Positions 42,352 to 52,275 of a DNA stretch of 64,000 nucleotides are shown piece by piece. The DNA comes from Oscillospiraceae bacterium. GTDB lineage: Bacteria > Bacillota > Clostridia > UBA1381 > UBA9506. The stretch lies in the NCBI GenBank assembly GCA_015069045.1, contig SVJJ01000009.1, forward strand, positions 1-64,000, given 5' to 3'. The position numbers and the translations under genes were made by a program. Every line of letters starts with the position of its first letter. The stretch's first letter is position 1. The notes beneath the pieces were generated by a model. That model did not search any database. It was not told where the DNA came from and saw only the letters and a program-made list of their open reading frames with translations.

Positions 42352-42507
42352 TGGTGGAGCAGATGCTTTGATATCCGAACTTTCTCCGTTAGGACTTCCG
42401 GAGTCCCCGAAAAGCCGTTGGCTTTTTGGGGAGAAGGAAGAGCAAGGGAGTGGACGGATGTTTTCGCCATACGGCGGAAACGGAGTCAAACGCACTTTGC
42501 TCTGACG
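42352..42507. repeat. about 156-bp element at tmRNA 3' end
   Basis: TGGTGGAG at 42352-42359 repeats the 3' end of the tmRNA gene (42508-42515), and looser similarity continues (…CCGAAC against TCGAAC). The inserted DNA contains on the + strand CGGAGTCCCCGAAAAGCCG, GAGCAA and GTGGACGGATG, related to the insert next to tRNA-Lys (11207-11370) in the opposite orientation. It also contains the dyads AAAAGCCG-TT-GGCTTTTT and CGCCATACGGCGG. Confidence 0.6.
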
Positions 42508-42854
42508 TGGTGGAGACGAGGAGAATCGAACTCCTGTCCGAAAACACCGCAAATTCAGGCTCTCCGAGTGCAGCTTGTGATTAGGATTCCCCCATCTGCC
42601 AGCTCACAAGCAAGCCCACAGCTTCGGTAGCTTCATCAATACCTGGTCGGCGCAAAGCTTAACCGACTCATGTTCACTGCTTAATGATGCCCTATCCCCG
42701 ACCGCAGTCCTTCAGGGTAGGACAGCTGCCTATAATTAGGCAGCAGCTAATTCAGTGTTAGCGTTTAAATTTAAAAATTGCGGCTTTTATAGCGGCACCG
42801 CACCGCTACTCGCTCCCAAACCCTTAGTGTCCCCGTCGAAACCGTTGCGTCCCC
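42508..42854 (-). ncRNA. ssrA: transfer-messenger RNA (tmRNA)
   Basis: tmRNA of 347 nt on the - strand. The 5' end GGGGACGCAACGGTTTCGAC pairs with the 3' end CGTCTCC-A-CCA; the T-arm GGAGTTCGATTCTCC is present. The tag frame reads GCT AAC ACT GAA TTA GCT GCT GCC TAA, giving ANTELAAA if the resume codon is the first Ala; in-frame codons continue upstream, so a longer tag is possible. It rescues stalled ribosomes together with SmpB (not in this window) and tags proteins for degradation. Confidence 0.95.
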
Positions 42855-42863
42855 GACTTTTTT

Positions 42864-42892
42864 ATTATAATCTCCCTATCAACGTTTGTCAA
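42864..42892 (-). promoter_or_regulatory. tmRNA promoter
   Basis: On the - strand TTGACA (42892-42887), 17-bp spacer, TATAAT (42869-42864), ten bases before the mature 5' end. Perfect consensus, as expected for an abundant RNA. Confidence 0.92.
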
Positions 42893-42962
42893 GAGAAAGT
42901 ATTTACCAATACCCTCCCTTATCCTTTCCTATAACATGAAAGATTATGCATTACAAAAAATA

Positions 42963-43865
42963 TTACAGTAAAAATCTACTCTCAAAACTGTGCCCGCATA
43001 GATTCTCAAATCCTTCAGTAGGTGATGTAAATGCAAAGGTCAGCTTATATGCACACAAAGCCTGATAGGCATATTTTGCGTCCCGAGGTGCACCATATTT
43101 TGTATCCCCTACTAAAGGGTGTCCCGCCTCCGCTAATTGTACCCTTATTTGGTGCTTTCTGCCGGTCAACAATGTCACATGCAGCAAACTCCGTTCTCCC
43201 TGCTCATGTAAAACCTCATAAAGCAGCTGTGCCGTAACAGAACCCTTAGTCCCCTCAGGCACAACATGCACCCTGTTTTCTGTTGTACTAATTGCCAACC
43301 AGTTTTCCAGTTCGCCTTTTGATTCTGTAAACCTGCCATGAACAAGACAACGATATTCCTTCCGAATCTCCCCGGCTTTAATTTTTTCGTTGAGCACCCG
43401 TTGCGCATGGGCATTTTTTGCCGCCAACACAAGGCCACAGGTGTTACGATCAATGCGATTCGAAAGAGCAGGGGCAAAACTATGCTCTTTCTCAGGATCA
43501 TACTCTCCCTTTTGATACAAATAACTTTGTATTTGAGAAAGAAGCGAATCCTCTCCCCCATGTGCTTTTTGTCCCACCGGTTTATCAGCAATTAAAATGT
43601 TATCATCTTCATACACAACAGAAAGCCCTTCAAAATTACCCACCGGAGCCTTTCTCTCTGTAAAAAACTCATCGCAAATATATAAATACAGCTCGTCTCC
43701 TGCATGTATAATATCCTGAGCAGACAGAGCTTTTCCGTTTCGTTTCACTCGTTTTTTTCGCAACTGTTTATAAAGCAGGCTCTTGGGCATGGCAGGTAAA
43801 TATTTGGACAAAAATTTATCTACTCGTTGTCCGCTGTCATTTACGTTAATCTTTACAATTTTCAC
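42963..43865 (-). CDS. RluA-family pseudouridine synthase
   Basis: Pseudouridine synthase of the RluA group, 300 aa. An S4-like RNA-binding domain lies at about 8-75 (DKFLSKYLPAMPKSLLYKQL), and the catalytic domain follows with the Asp-containing motif NRIDRNTCGLVL near 140, LTGRKHQIRVQLAEAGHPLVGD and KYGAP. The family usual HRLDxxTSG reads NRIDRNTCG here, with the catalytic Asp kept. The rRNA or tRNA target cannot be told from sequence. GTG 43865 follows GGAGG at seven bases. Confidence 0.88.
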   Translation of the reverse strand: MKIVKINVNDSGQRVDKFLSKYLPAMPKSLLYKQLRKKRVKRNGKALSAQDIIHAGDELYLYICDEFFTERKAPVGNFEGLSVVYEDDNILIADKPVGQKAHGGEDSLLSQIQSYLYQKGEYDPEKEHSFAPALSNRIDRNTCGLVLAAKNAHAQRVLNEKIKAGEIRKEYRCLVHGRFTESKGELENWLAISTTENRVHVVPEGTKGSVTAQLLYEVLHEQGERSLLHVTLLTGRKHQIRVQLAEAGHPLVGDTKYGAPRDAKYAYQALCAYKLTFAFTSPTEGFENLCGHSFESRFLL

Positions 43866-43909
43866 TGTCTGCCCTCCTTCCATGAACAATACAAATAATC
43901 AAGTATCAA

Positions 43910-45034
43910 TTACAAAAATTCACAAAACACTCTATTAGAAACATCAATTCCTCTGTCCGTCAGTCGCAATCTGTCATGTACACACTCCAACAAACCCTGT
44001 TCACAGAGTTTTGCAATAGAAGGACCATAAATCGACTCAACCGTTTTTCCAAAGGTCTTGTAAAATTCCTGCTTCAAAACCCCTTCCTCTGTCATGCGCA
44101 AACCCAAAAACATAAATTCTGCCATAGCATCCTGCCAACTAATGCTTTCTCCTGGCCGCTCTTCCTTTCCGCAAACCACCCGATAGTAGTCCGAAAGTCC
44201 TACGGGGTTTTCAAACCGGCAATTTTTATAAAAGGAATGGGCCGCTACCCCAAGGCCTATATAAGGGGCCCGTTTCCAATATTTTGTATTATGGCGGGAT
44301 ACGGCTCCACCCCGTGCAAAATTTGAAATTTCATATCGACAATATCCATTTTGCTTTAAATGTTCGCATACCATGGCATATAGCTCTCTGTCTTCCTCAT
44401 CCTCGGCCATCATCACCTTCCCCGCTTTCACCATCTCATATAGGTGTGTCCCCTCACACAATGTCAAGGAATAGCAGGATACATGATTAGGCTCTAAAGC
44501 GTATAACCTGTCTAAGCTATACCTGAGGCTTTCCTTTGTTTGCCCCGGTAATGAGAACATTAAATCTAAGCTAATATTAGAGATGCCGGCGCTGCGAACC
44601 GCCCCTACCGCCTCTGCAATTTGTGCGGCCGTATGTATCCGACCTATAGTCGCCAGTTCAGCATCTACAAAGGATTGGGCTCCCAGGCTGACCCGATTCA
44701 CACCAACCTCTGCCAATTGTGTCATAAAAGCGGCATCACATGTCCCCGGGTTAGCCTCCACTGTAATTTCTGTATTCGGGGCCAAAACAAAGGAATTTTT
44801 AATGCCCTGCAAAAGACGGACAAGTAAATGAGGCGGAATCGCTGTCGGTGTTCCGCCTCCTATATACACAGTATCTGCCTGCACCCCTCGATAGGTTTCC
44901 ATTTCACAAAGCAAAGCTCTCACATAGTCCTCCGCCTCGCAAAGCCGATTTTCATAGGAAACAAAATCACAGTAGGTACATTTTTTTACACAAAAGGGAA
45001 TATGCACATAAATTCCGTTCATAGCCTTATTCAT
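43910..45034 (-). CDS. hemW: radical SAM heme chaperone HemW
   Basis: Radical SAM protein of the HemN/HemW group, 374 aa. The cluster motif is CVKKCTYC (C15, C19, C22), followed by [13 protein letters not shown] and SLGAQSFVD. It lacks the extra N-terminal cysteine pattern of true coproporphyrinogen dehydrogenases, so HemW (heme chaperone) is the better call. The ATG overlaps the end of lepA, the common lepA-hemW arrangement. Confidence 0.92.
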   Translation of the reverse strand: MNKAMNGIYVHIPFCVKKCTYCDFVSYENRLCEAEDYVRALLCEMETYRGVQADTVYIGGGTPTAIPPHLLVRLLQGIKNSFVLAPNTEITVEANPGTCDAAFMTQLAEVGVNRVSLGAQSFVDAELATIGRIHTAAQIAEAVGAVRSAGISNISLDLMFSLPGQTKESLRYSLDRLYALEPNHVSCYSLTLCEGTHLYEMVKAGKVMMAEDEEDRELYAMVCEHLKQNGYCRYEISNFARGGAVSRHNTKYWKRAPYIGLGVAAHSFYKNCRFENPVGLSDYYRVVCGKEERPGESISWQDAMAEFMFLGLRMTEEGVLKQEFYKTFGKTVESIYGPSIAKLCEQGLLECVHDRLRLTDRGIDVSNRVFCEFL

Positions 45035-46832
45035 CCAGCTTCAAAACAGACATAAATGCCTCCTGCGGCACCTCAACGCTGCCCACCTGACGCATCCGTT
45101 TTTTACCCTCCTTCTGTTTCTCCAATAACTTTTTCTTTCTGGTAATGTCACCTCCATAACACTTGGCTAATACGTCCTTGCGCATGGCTTTAACCGTTTC
45201 TCTGGCAATAATCTTGTTGCCAATGGCTGCCTGAATAGGAATTTCAAAAAGTTGTCGTGGAATAGCCGCCTTCAGTTTTTCCGCAATTTTACGGCCACGG
45301 GCATAAGATTTCGTGCTATGAACAATAAAGGAAAGCGCATCCACCATATCCCCGTTTAATAAAATATCCAATTTCACCAATTCCGATTTTTCATACCCGG
45401 AAAGCTCATAATCAAAGCTGGCATAACCACGGGTACGGGATTTTAAAGCATCAAAAAAATCATAAATAATTTCATTTAGGGGCAAATCATAATGAAGCTG
45501 CGCTCTATCCGTGTCAATATAGGTCATGTTGTGATACACCCCTCGACGGTCCTGACACAATTCCATTACACTACCAACGAACTCCGTAGGCGTCATAATA
45601 TCTGCCTTTACCATTGGCTCTTCCATATACAAAATTTCACTGCCGGAAGGCATGTTGGTAGGATTGGAAATCGAAAGCTCCTCTCCATTTGTCTTTTTCA
45701 CCTTATATACAACGCTGGGAGCTGTTGTCACCAAGTCTAAATTATATTCACGTTCTAAGCGTTCTTGAATAATTTCCATATGCAAAAGCCCTAAAAAGCC
45801 ACACCGAAAACCAAATCCCAAAGCCACAGAGGTCTCCGGTTCATAGGATAGGGAAGCATCATTCAATTGTAATTTAGCCAATGCATCCCGCAAATCATCA
45901 TAACGGGCACCATCTGCAGGATATATACCGCAGAACACCATTGGTTGCACCTGCTTATACCCTGCCAAAGCTGTTTTCACAGGGCGAGATGCCAAGGTAA
46001 TCGTATCACCAACACGGGTGTCTGACACGTTCTTAATGGAGGCTGTTAAATATCCAACCTCCCCGGCAGATAGAGATTCACTCTTTAAAAAGCCATTTGG
46101 ATGCAAATACCCCAACTCTATCACGTCAAATTCCTTCCCTGTAGCCATCAATCGGATGGTATCTCCAATTTTCAAAGTGCCATCCATAATACGAAAATAA
46201 ATAATAACACCTTTATATGGGTCATAAAAACTATCAAATATTAAGGCCGAAAGAGGGGCCGAAGCATCCCCTTTAGGTGGCGGAATCAATGTAACAATCT
46301 GTTCCAACACATCCTCAATACCAATACCGTTTTTAGCTGAAATCCGCGGTGCATCCTCTGCGGGTATGCCAATAATGTTTTCAATTTCACCAATAATTTC
46401 CTCCGGTCTGGCCGCAGGTAAATCAATTTTATTCACAACAGGCATAATTTCCAAATTGTGGTCAAGGGCCAAATACGTGTTTGCTAAGGTTTGTGCTTCA
46501 ATCCCTTGCGCTGCATCCACAATTAAAATGGCACCTTCACAAGCCGCCAAGCTGCGAGACACTTCATAATTAAAGTCCACATGTCCGGGCGTGTCAATAA
46601 GATTTAAGACATACTCCTCCCCATCTGAGGCTTTATATAAAAGACGAACAGCACGAGCCTTAATGGTAATACCACGTTCCCGTTCCAAATCCATATTATC
46701 CAACACCTGTGCTTCCATTTCCCGCTCAGTTAACAAACCGGTCTTTTCTAAAAGCCGATCTGCCAAGGTGGATTTGCCATGGTCAATATGGGCGATAATC
46801 GAAAAATTCCTGATGTGTTCCTGATTTACCAT
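45027..46832 (-). CDS. lepA: elongation factor 4 (LepA)
   Basis: LepA/EF4, 601 aa, a ribosome-associated GTPase. G1 [10 protein letters not shown]2 ERGIT, G3 DTPGH and G4 NKID are intact, and the LepA-specific C-terminal domain is present ([42 protein letters not shown]). Start follows GGGAGGCGTGT. It is in a run of closely spaced genes from purL to the pseudouridine synthase. Confidence 0.97.
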   Translation of the reverse strand: MVNQEHIRNFSIIAHIDHGKSTLADRLLEKTGLLTEREMEAQVLDNMDLERERGITIKARAVRLLYKASDGEEYVLNLIDTPGHVDFNYEVSRSLAACEGAILIVDAAQGIEAQTLANTYLALDHNLEIMPVVNKIDLPAARPEEIIGEIENIIGIPAEDAPRISAKNGIGIEDVLEQIVTLIPPPKGDASAPLSALIFDSFYDPYKGVIIYFRIMDGTLKIGDTIRLMATGKEFDVIELGYLHPNGFLKSESLSAGEVGYLTASIKNVSDTRVGDTITLASRPVKTALAGYKQVQPMVFCGIYPADGARYDDLRDALAKLQLNDASLSYEPETSVALGFGFRCGFLGLLHMEIIQERLEREYNLDLVTTAPSVVYKVKKTNGEELSISNPTNMPSGSEILYMEEPMVKADIMTPTEFVGSVMELCQDRRGVYHNMTYIDTDRAQLHYDLPLNEIIYDFFDALKSRTRGYASFDYELSGYEKSELVKLDILLNGDMVDALSFIVHSTKSYARGRKIAEKLKAAIPRQLFEIPIQAAIGNKIIARETVKAMRKDVLAKCYGGDITRKKKLLEKQKEGKKRMRQVGSVEVPQEAFMSVLKLDE

Positions 46833-46849
46833 ACACGCCTCCCGTGATA

Positions 46850-47650
46850 TTACAGTCTTTTAAGCATGGCGCAAATGAGCGCCGTAAAATTATCAATTGC
46901 AATTTTTGTAAAATTCAAATGTTTTATTTCTTCACATATCCCTGCTGCCATGTTAACACAAAAGGATAACCCGAACACCCTCATACCTCCATGAGATGCG
47001 GTCAAAACCTCAGGCACGGTAGACATGCCCACAACATCCGCACCCAAAACACGTAACATGCGAATCTCGGCCGGCGTTTCGTAGCTGGGGCCGGGCATAT
47101 ACGCATACACCCCTTCTTTAAGGGGAATATGTAGTTTTTCCGCCTCTTCTGCCGCTATCCTGCGAAGGGCCTTGGTATAAGCATCAGACATATCATTAAA
47201 TCGTGGCCCAAAGGCATCAATATTGGGTCCTCGCAAGGGTGAATCGTTAAAAAACTTAATATGGTCGGTAATCATCATAAAATCACCCACAGAAAATTGT
47301 GGATTAATGGCGCCGACTGCATTGGTTACAAACAAGGTCGTAACCCCTAAAAGTTTAAGCACCCGAATAGGGAATACAACCTCCTCCATGGTGTAGCCCT
47401 CATAATAATGAACCCGACCCTGTAACAGCAAAACCGATTTTCCTGCCAGAGTCCCTGCCACAAGTTGTCCCTTATGATACGGTGCCGTGCTTACAGGAAA
47501 ATGAGGAATTTCTCCATAGGGAATGGTCATTACATTTTCCAAAAGGGTCGCAAAATCCCCCAAACCCGTACCTAAAATCATTGCAACTTCCGGCTGCGTC
47601 ACCAAGCGATTTTGCAAATATTCCGCAGCTTGTGCCAAGCGTTCCATCAT
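46850..47650 (-). CDS. purine nucleoside phosphorylase
   Basis: Purine nucleoside phosphorylase of the trimeric PNP/MTAP family, 266 aa. LGTGLGDFA near 27, GRVHYYEGY near 78, [14 protein letters not shown] near 106, [13 protein letters not shown] near 185 and [15 protein letters not shown] follow the family order. It splits inosine or guanosine with phosphate to give the base and ribose-1-phosphate, supporting purine salvage. It lies 23 bp after purL, linking salvage and synthesis in one operon. Confidence 0.92.
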   Translation of the reverse strand: MMERLAQAAEYLQNRLVTQPEVAMILGTGLGDFATLLENVMTIPYGEIPHFPVSTAPYHKGQLVAGTLAGKSVLLLQGRVHYYEGYTMEEVVFPIRVLKLLGVTTLFVTNAVGAINPQFSVGDFMMITDHIKFFNDSPLRGPNIDAFGPRFNDMSDAYTKALRRIAAEEAEKLHIPLKEGVYAYMPGPSYETPAEIRMLRVLGADVVGMSTVPEVLTASHGGMRVFGLSFCVNMAAGICEEIKHLNFTKIAIDNFTALICAMLKRL

Positions 47651-47673
47651 AGTGGCTATTTCCTTTCCTATCT

Positions 47674-50600
47674 TTATTTAAAATACTGAACACCGGAACG
47701 GAAAATCCTCTGGTCTTGCTCTCCATATATATTTTTAGCAATATTATTCCCACGGCGCTCTGAATGTGCCATCTTGCCCAAAATACGACCATCCGGACTT
47801 GTAATTCCTTCAATTGAACATACAGAACCATTGGGGTTAAAAGCTGTTTCATAAGTGGGCGCACCGGATAAATCCACATATTGCGTAGCAATCTGTCCGT
47901 TTTTGGCTAGTTTTTCAACCCAGGCATCGCTTGCCACAAACCGACCCTCACCATGGGATACAGGCACAGCATGAATATCTCCCACTTCGGATAAGGAAAG
48001 CCAGGGAGATAAACAAGAGGCCACTCGTGTATAGGCCATTTGTGAAACGTGTCGACCAATAGCATTATAAGTTAAGGTAAGTGAATCCTCATCCAAATCA
48101 AGAATTTTACCATAGGGCACCAACCCTAATTTAATCAAGGCCTGAAAGCCATTACAAATACCTAACATCAACCCGTCTCTTTGCTCTAAAAGCTCTGTTA
48201 CCGCCTCGCAAATAGCGGGATTACGGAACACGGTTGCAATAAATTTACCGGAACCCTCCGGCTCGTCACCAGCAGAAAATCCGCCGGGAATCATAATCAT
48301 TTGACTTTTTTGTATGCGCTTTGTCATATCAGCCACAGATGCTATAATATCTGCCGGTGTCAAATTTTTCAATACAAAAACATCACACTCTGCCCCAGCA
48401 TCACGAAAGGCTTTTTCCGTATCATATTCACAGTTTGTCCCGGGGAATACGGGAATAAACACCCGGGGACGGGCAACTTTAGATTTAGCCACAACAGGGC
48501 ATTTCTCCACACCGTTAAAGGTGGGAATATCTCCCTGGCCGGCATCTGCACGGGTAGGAAATACTTTTTCTAATGGTGCTTGCCAAGCAGCAAGGAGTTC
48601 CTCAATAGAAAGAACACAATCCCCAACAGAAATAGTAGATTGAGCACAAGTATGTCCAATTTTTTCACCAAAGGGCACTGCCACATGCGCTGCTGTTTCA
48701 ATAATAATGGCACCTAAATTTGGTGTAAACAAATGCTCCTGTTGTGCTTCACAAAGCACAACACCAATTTTATTACCAAAGGACATTTTGCTAACAGCGG
48801 CTGCTATGCCTCCTTCTTTCACGGTATAGGAAGCACGCACATCCCCTGCAATCATTAATGCATGTAGGTCATCATATTTTGCCATCATATCTGCAAAATC
48901 CGGGGTGCCGTCTGCCAATCTGTCGGGCGCAACCAACCATAATATGCTATCTTTTTCCTTAAGCGCACCGGATACAACTGTTTTGGCTAAGGTAGGGGCT
49001 ACGGCAAAGGAAACCAGCGTAGGAGGCACATCCAAATCATTAAAGGAGCCGGACATTGAATCCTTACCGCCAATAGCCCCAATCTTTAAGGCCGTCTGCG
49101 CTCTGTATGCACCCAGTAAAGCCGCAAAAGGCATTCCCCAACGCGCAGGATCAGCGCCGGGACGGGCAAAATATTCCTGGAAGGTAAGATATACTTCCCG
49201 ACGGTCTCCACCGCCAGCCACAATCTTAGCCAGGGATTCCACAACCGCATATACAGCACCATCATAAGGACTTTCCTTGGCCAATCGGGGTTGATAGCCA
49301 AAGGACATTAAGGTGCCGTCATCCGTCTGACCCAAGGTAGGAATTTTAGCTGCCATCAAATCCTCCGGCGTTAACTGATGCTGTCCGCCAAAGGGCATCA
49401 GCACCGTACCGCTTCCAATGGAAGCATCAAATCGCTCTGCCAATCCTTTTTGGGAACAAACATTCAAACCGGAAAGTGTTTTAAGCCACGCATCCTTCAC
49501 GTCTGCAACAGGTTTATCCTTAAAATACTCTAATGTGGTCGGACCGGAGAGTGCAACGTCCGTTTGCTTAGATGCGCCATTGGTATTTAAAAATTCTCTG
49601 GAAATATCACAAATTAACTTACCCCGCCACTGCATTTTCAGACGTGGTTCTTCCGTTACAACGGCTACCCGGGTTGCCTCTAAATTCTCTTCTGCGGCCA
49701 GAGCAAAAAATGTATCCTCATCTTTGGGTGCAATAACAACTGCCATACGCTCCTGAGATTCGCTAATAGCAAGCTCCGTTCCGTCTAAGCCTTCATACTT
49801 TTTAGGCACCTTATCAAGGTCAATAAACAGTCCGTCAGCCAATTCACCTACAGCTACCGAAACGCCACCGGCACCAAAGTCATTACAGCGTTTAATCAGT
49901 CGCGCTGCCTCTTCCTTGCGGAATAAACGCTGGAGCTTTCTTTCTACAGGTGCATTACCTTTTTGCACCTCAGCACCACAAGACTCTAAGGAGTGGTCAT
50001 CATGGGCCTTTGAAGAACCTGTAGCACCACCGCAACCATCTCGGCCGGTACGTCCACCTAACAAAATGACCAAATCTCCCGGTGCAGGTCGCTCCCGTAC
50101 CACATTTTTCTTTGGTGCCGCCGCAATTACTGCACCAATTTCCATCCGCTTTGCAACATAACCTTCATCATAAATTTCTGTTACCTGTCCGGTGGCTAAT
50201 CCAATCTGGTTGCCGTAGGAACTGTAACCGGCTGCTGCACCGGTAGTAATTTTCCGTTGCATCAGCTTGCCCGGCAAGGTTTCGGCCAAGGTCTTGCGGG
50301 GGTCACCGGAACCGGTCACACGCATAGCCTGATAAACATAGGACCGCCCCGATAGGGGGTCGCGAATCGCACCACCAAGACAAGTTGCCGCACCGCCAAA
50401 GGGTTCAATCTCAGTAGGATGATTATGGGTTTCGTTTTTAAACATAATCAGCCACGGTTCTTTTTTACCATCAATCTCCACCGTAACCTCAATACTGCAA
50501 GCATTAATTTCCTCCGATTCATCCAATCGGGTCAAATAGCCTTCTTTTTTCAACTGTTTTGCACCAATCGTGGCTAAATCCATTAAACATAATGTCTTGT

Positions 50601-51399
50601 TGCGTCCTTGATACAACACGCGACGTGCTTCCTGATAATCTGCTAAAGCATCCTTTATACGCTGAGGTGCATCAGATAAATCAATGTGCTCAATTTCAGT
50701 TGAAAACGTTGTGTGACGGCAATGGTCTGACCAATAGGTATCAATCATGCGCAACTCCGTTAAAGAGGGGTCACGCTTCTCCGTATTTTTAAAGTAATCA
50801 CGACAGAACCGTAAATCGTCATCGTCCATAGCAAAGCCATATTGCTTCTGCATCGATGAAAGCGCTTCCTCTTGCATAGAAATAAAGCCCTCTACCGTGG
50901 CAACATCTGCGGGAGCTTCCGCTTTAATATCCAAGTTTTCCGGCTTATCTGCCGACACTTCATGGGCTTCTACAGGGTTAATATAGTACTTTTTAGCAGC
51001 ATCACACTCTGCCTTTGTCACTGCGCCTTCCAGCACAATCACGCGAGCCGTCTGCACTGTCGGACGTTCTGCCTGAGTCAATAGTTGCACACATTCAGCC
51101 GCAGAATCCGCCTGTTGGTCATATTGTCCGGGCAGATATGCCACAATAAAGCTACATTCTTCCTCAGAAACAGGACAAATCTCGTCATAAACCATGTCCA
51201 CCGGGGGTTCACTAAAAATAGTGGTGCGGGCTGCAGCAAACGCTTGGTCAGATACGCCCTGCACATCATACCGCTGCAAAATCCTAACACCGGTCAGCCC
51301 TGTTAGATTCAGATTCTCCCTTAAATCACGAAAAAGGCGGTTCGCCTCAACGTCGAACCCCTTCTTTTTTTCTACATAAATTCGTCTGACAGTATCCAT
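47674..51399 (-). CDS. purL: phosphoribosylformylglycinamidine synthase
   Basis: Single-chain FGAM synthase, 1241 aa, fourth step of purine synthesis: converts FGAR, glutamine and ATP to FGAM. The layout is N-terminal PurS-like region, linker (EKRDPSLTELRMIDTYWSDHCRHT), two AIRS-like domains (NHPTEIEPFGGAATCLGGAIRD) and a C-terminal class I glutaminase (about 980-1241) with nucleophile in LGICNGFQAL and the His of VSHGEGRF. This long form is common in Clostridia, whereas bacilli use separate PurS/PurL/PurQ. Confidence 0.96.
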   Translation of the reverse strand: MDTVRRIYVEKKKGFDVEANRLFRDLRENLNLTGLTGVRILQRYDVQGVSDQAFAAARTTIFSEPPVDMVYDEICPVSEEECSFIVAYLPGQYDQQADSAAECVQLLTQAERPTVQTARVIVLEGAVTKAECDAAKKYYINPVEAHEVSADKPENLDIKAEAPADVATVEGFISMQEEALSSMQKQYGFAMDDDDLRFCRDYFKNTEKRDPSLTELRMIDTYWSDHCRHTTFSTEIEHIDLSDAPQRIKDALADYQEARRVLYQGRNKTLCLMDLATIGAKQLKKEGYLTRLDESEEINACSIEVTVEIDGKKEPWLIMFKNETHNHPTEIEPFGGAATCLGGAIRDPLSGRSYVYQAMRVTGSGDPRKTLAETLPGKLMQRKITTGAAAGYSSYGNQIGLATGQVTEIYDEGYVAKRMEIGAVIAAAPKKNVVRERPAPGDLVILLGGRTGRDGCGGATGSSKAHDDHSLESCGAEVQKGNAPVERKLQRLFRKEEAARLIKRCNDFGAGGVSVAVGELADGLFIDLDKVPKKYEGLDGTELAISESQERMAVVIAPKDEDTFFALAAEENLEATRVAVVTEEPRLKMQWRGKLICDISREFLNTNGASKQTDVALSGPTTLEYFKDKPVADVKDAWLKTLSGLNVCSQKGLAERFDASIGSGTVLMPFGGQHQLTPEDLMAAKIPTLGQTDDGTLMSFGYQPRLAKESPYDGAVYAVVESLAKIVAGGGDRREVYLTFQEYFARPGADPARWGMPFAALLGAYRAQTALKIGAIGGKDSMSGSFNDLDVPPTLVSFAVAPTLAKTVVSGALKEKDSILWLVAPDRLADGTPDFADMMAKYDDLHALMIAGDVRASYTVKEGGIAAAVSKMSFGNKIGVVLCEAQQEHLFTPNLGAIIIETAAHVAVPFGEKIGHTCAQSTISVGDCVLSIEELLAAWQAPLEKVFPTRADAGQGDIPTFNGVEKCPVVAKSKVARPRVFIPVFPGTNCEYDTEKAFRDAGAECDVFVLKNLTPADIIASVADMTKRIQKSQMIMIPGGFSAGDEPEGSGKFIATVFRNPAICEAVTELLEQRDGLMLGICNGFQALIKLGLVPYGKILDLDEDSLTLTYNAIGRHVSQMAYTRVASCLSPWLSLSEVGDIHAVPVSHGEGRFVASDAWVEKLAKNGQIATQYVDLSGAPTYETAFNPNGSVCSIEGITSPDGRILGKMAHSERRGNNIAKNIYGEQDQRIFRSGVQYFK

Positions 51400-51421
51400 A
51401 ATTTTCTCCTTACCTCAGTTG

Positions 51422-52018
51422 TTATATTTCATTAAACGCCGTTAACACACCATTTGCTTTTTCGTCAATCCGAAGCCGACAAAGGGCACCGGTATTAACT
51501 TGAAATCGCCAAAAGCCGTCAATGCCCATGCCTAATAAATAGGCCAAAATACTCCGAATGCATCCTAAATGGCTCACCACCACAATGCTTCCCTCTTTAT
51601 GTATGGCAAGCAACTCATCCACCGCACGGGTACAACGGTCATATACCTCTTTAGTACTTTCCCCTCCGGAAATTACGTAGTTCGTCAAATCCTGTTGCCA
51701 TGCCGTATATTCTTCCTCAAAATCCCGCTTAATATCAGCAACAGATTTATTTTCCCAAATACCAAAATGTCGCTCACATAAGTCAATCATAGGCAAAGTA
51801 ATCATCCCATGAGGCTTTGCAATGGCTGCTGCCGTATCAACAGCACGCTTTAGGGGACTTGTGTAAATAGCTTCCGGTTTTTGCAAGGCAAAAATCCGTC
51901 CAAGGGAATGACTTTGCCTGCGCCCCCGCTCTGTTAAAGGCAAATCTGTAACGCCTAAAGCTGTCGGCCGCAAATTTCCCTCTGACTCTCCATGTCGAAC
52001 TAAATTTAACTCCAGCAT
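51422..52018 (-). CDS. histidine phosphatase family protein
   Basis: Phosphoglycerate-mutase-like histidine phosphatase, 198 aa. The catalytic RHGES motif is at the N-terminus (LVRHGESEGN), with SPLKRAVDTA near 58, GESTKEVYDR and the second His in VVVSHLGCIRSI near 150. It resembles alpha-ribazole phosphatase (CobC) and other small phosphatases; no cobalamin genes are nearby, so the substrate is open. ATG 52018 follows AAGGAGG; the frame extends 24 codons upstream. Confidence 0.85.
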   Translation of the reverse strand: MLELNLVRHGESEGNLRPTALGVTDLPLTERGRRQSHSLGRIFALQKPEAIYTSPLKRAVDTAAAIAKPHGMITLPMIDLCERHFGIWENKSVADIKRDFEEEYTAWQQDLTNYVISGGESTKEVYDRCTRAVDELLAIHKEGSIVVVSHLGCIRSILAYLLGMGIDGFWRFQVNTGALCRLRIDEKANGVLTAFNEI

Positions 52019-52275
52019 ATGTAACGCCTCCTTACAATAATGCACCATACATAATGAAGAACGAAAATACACAAATGACAGGATTGTCACAAGGCGACCT
52101 GCCTATAAAATAGGCCCTCGTTCCTTGTCCATATATCATATCATAATTTCGCCATAACTGCAAGACTTAGACTCATTTATTTTGGTGTTTTATGCTGTGA
52201 TAATACCTAATGAAATGGCGCAGCCAGTATCACCGCAAGCAGCCCTCTCTGCCACCACTTTACCATCTGTAAATT

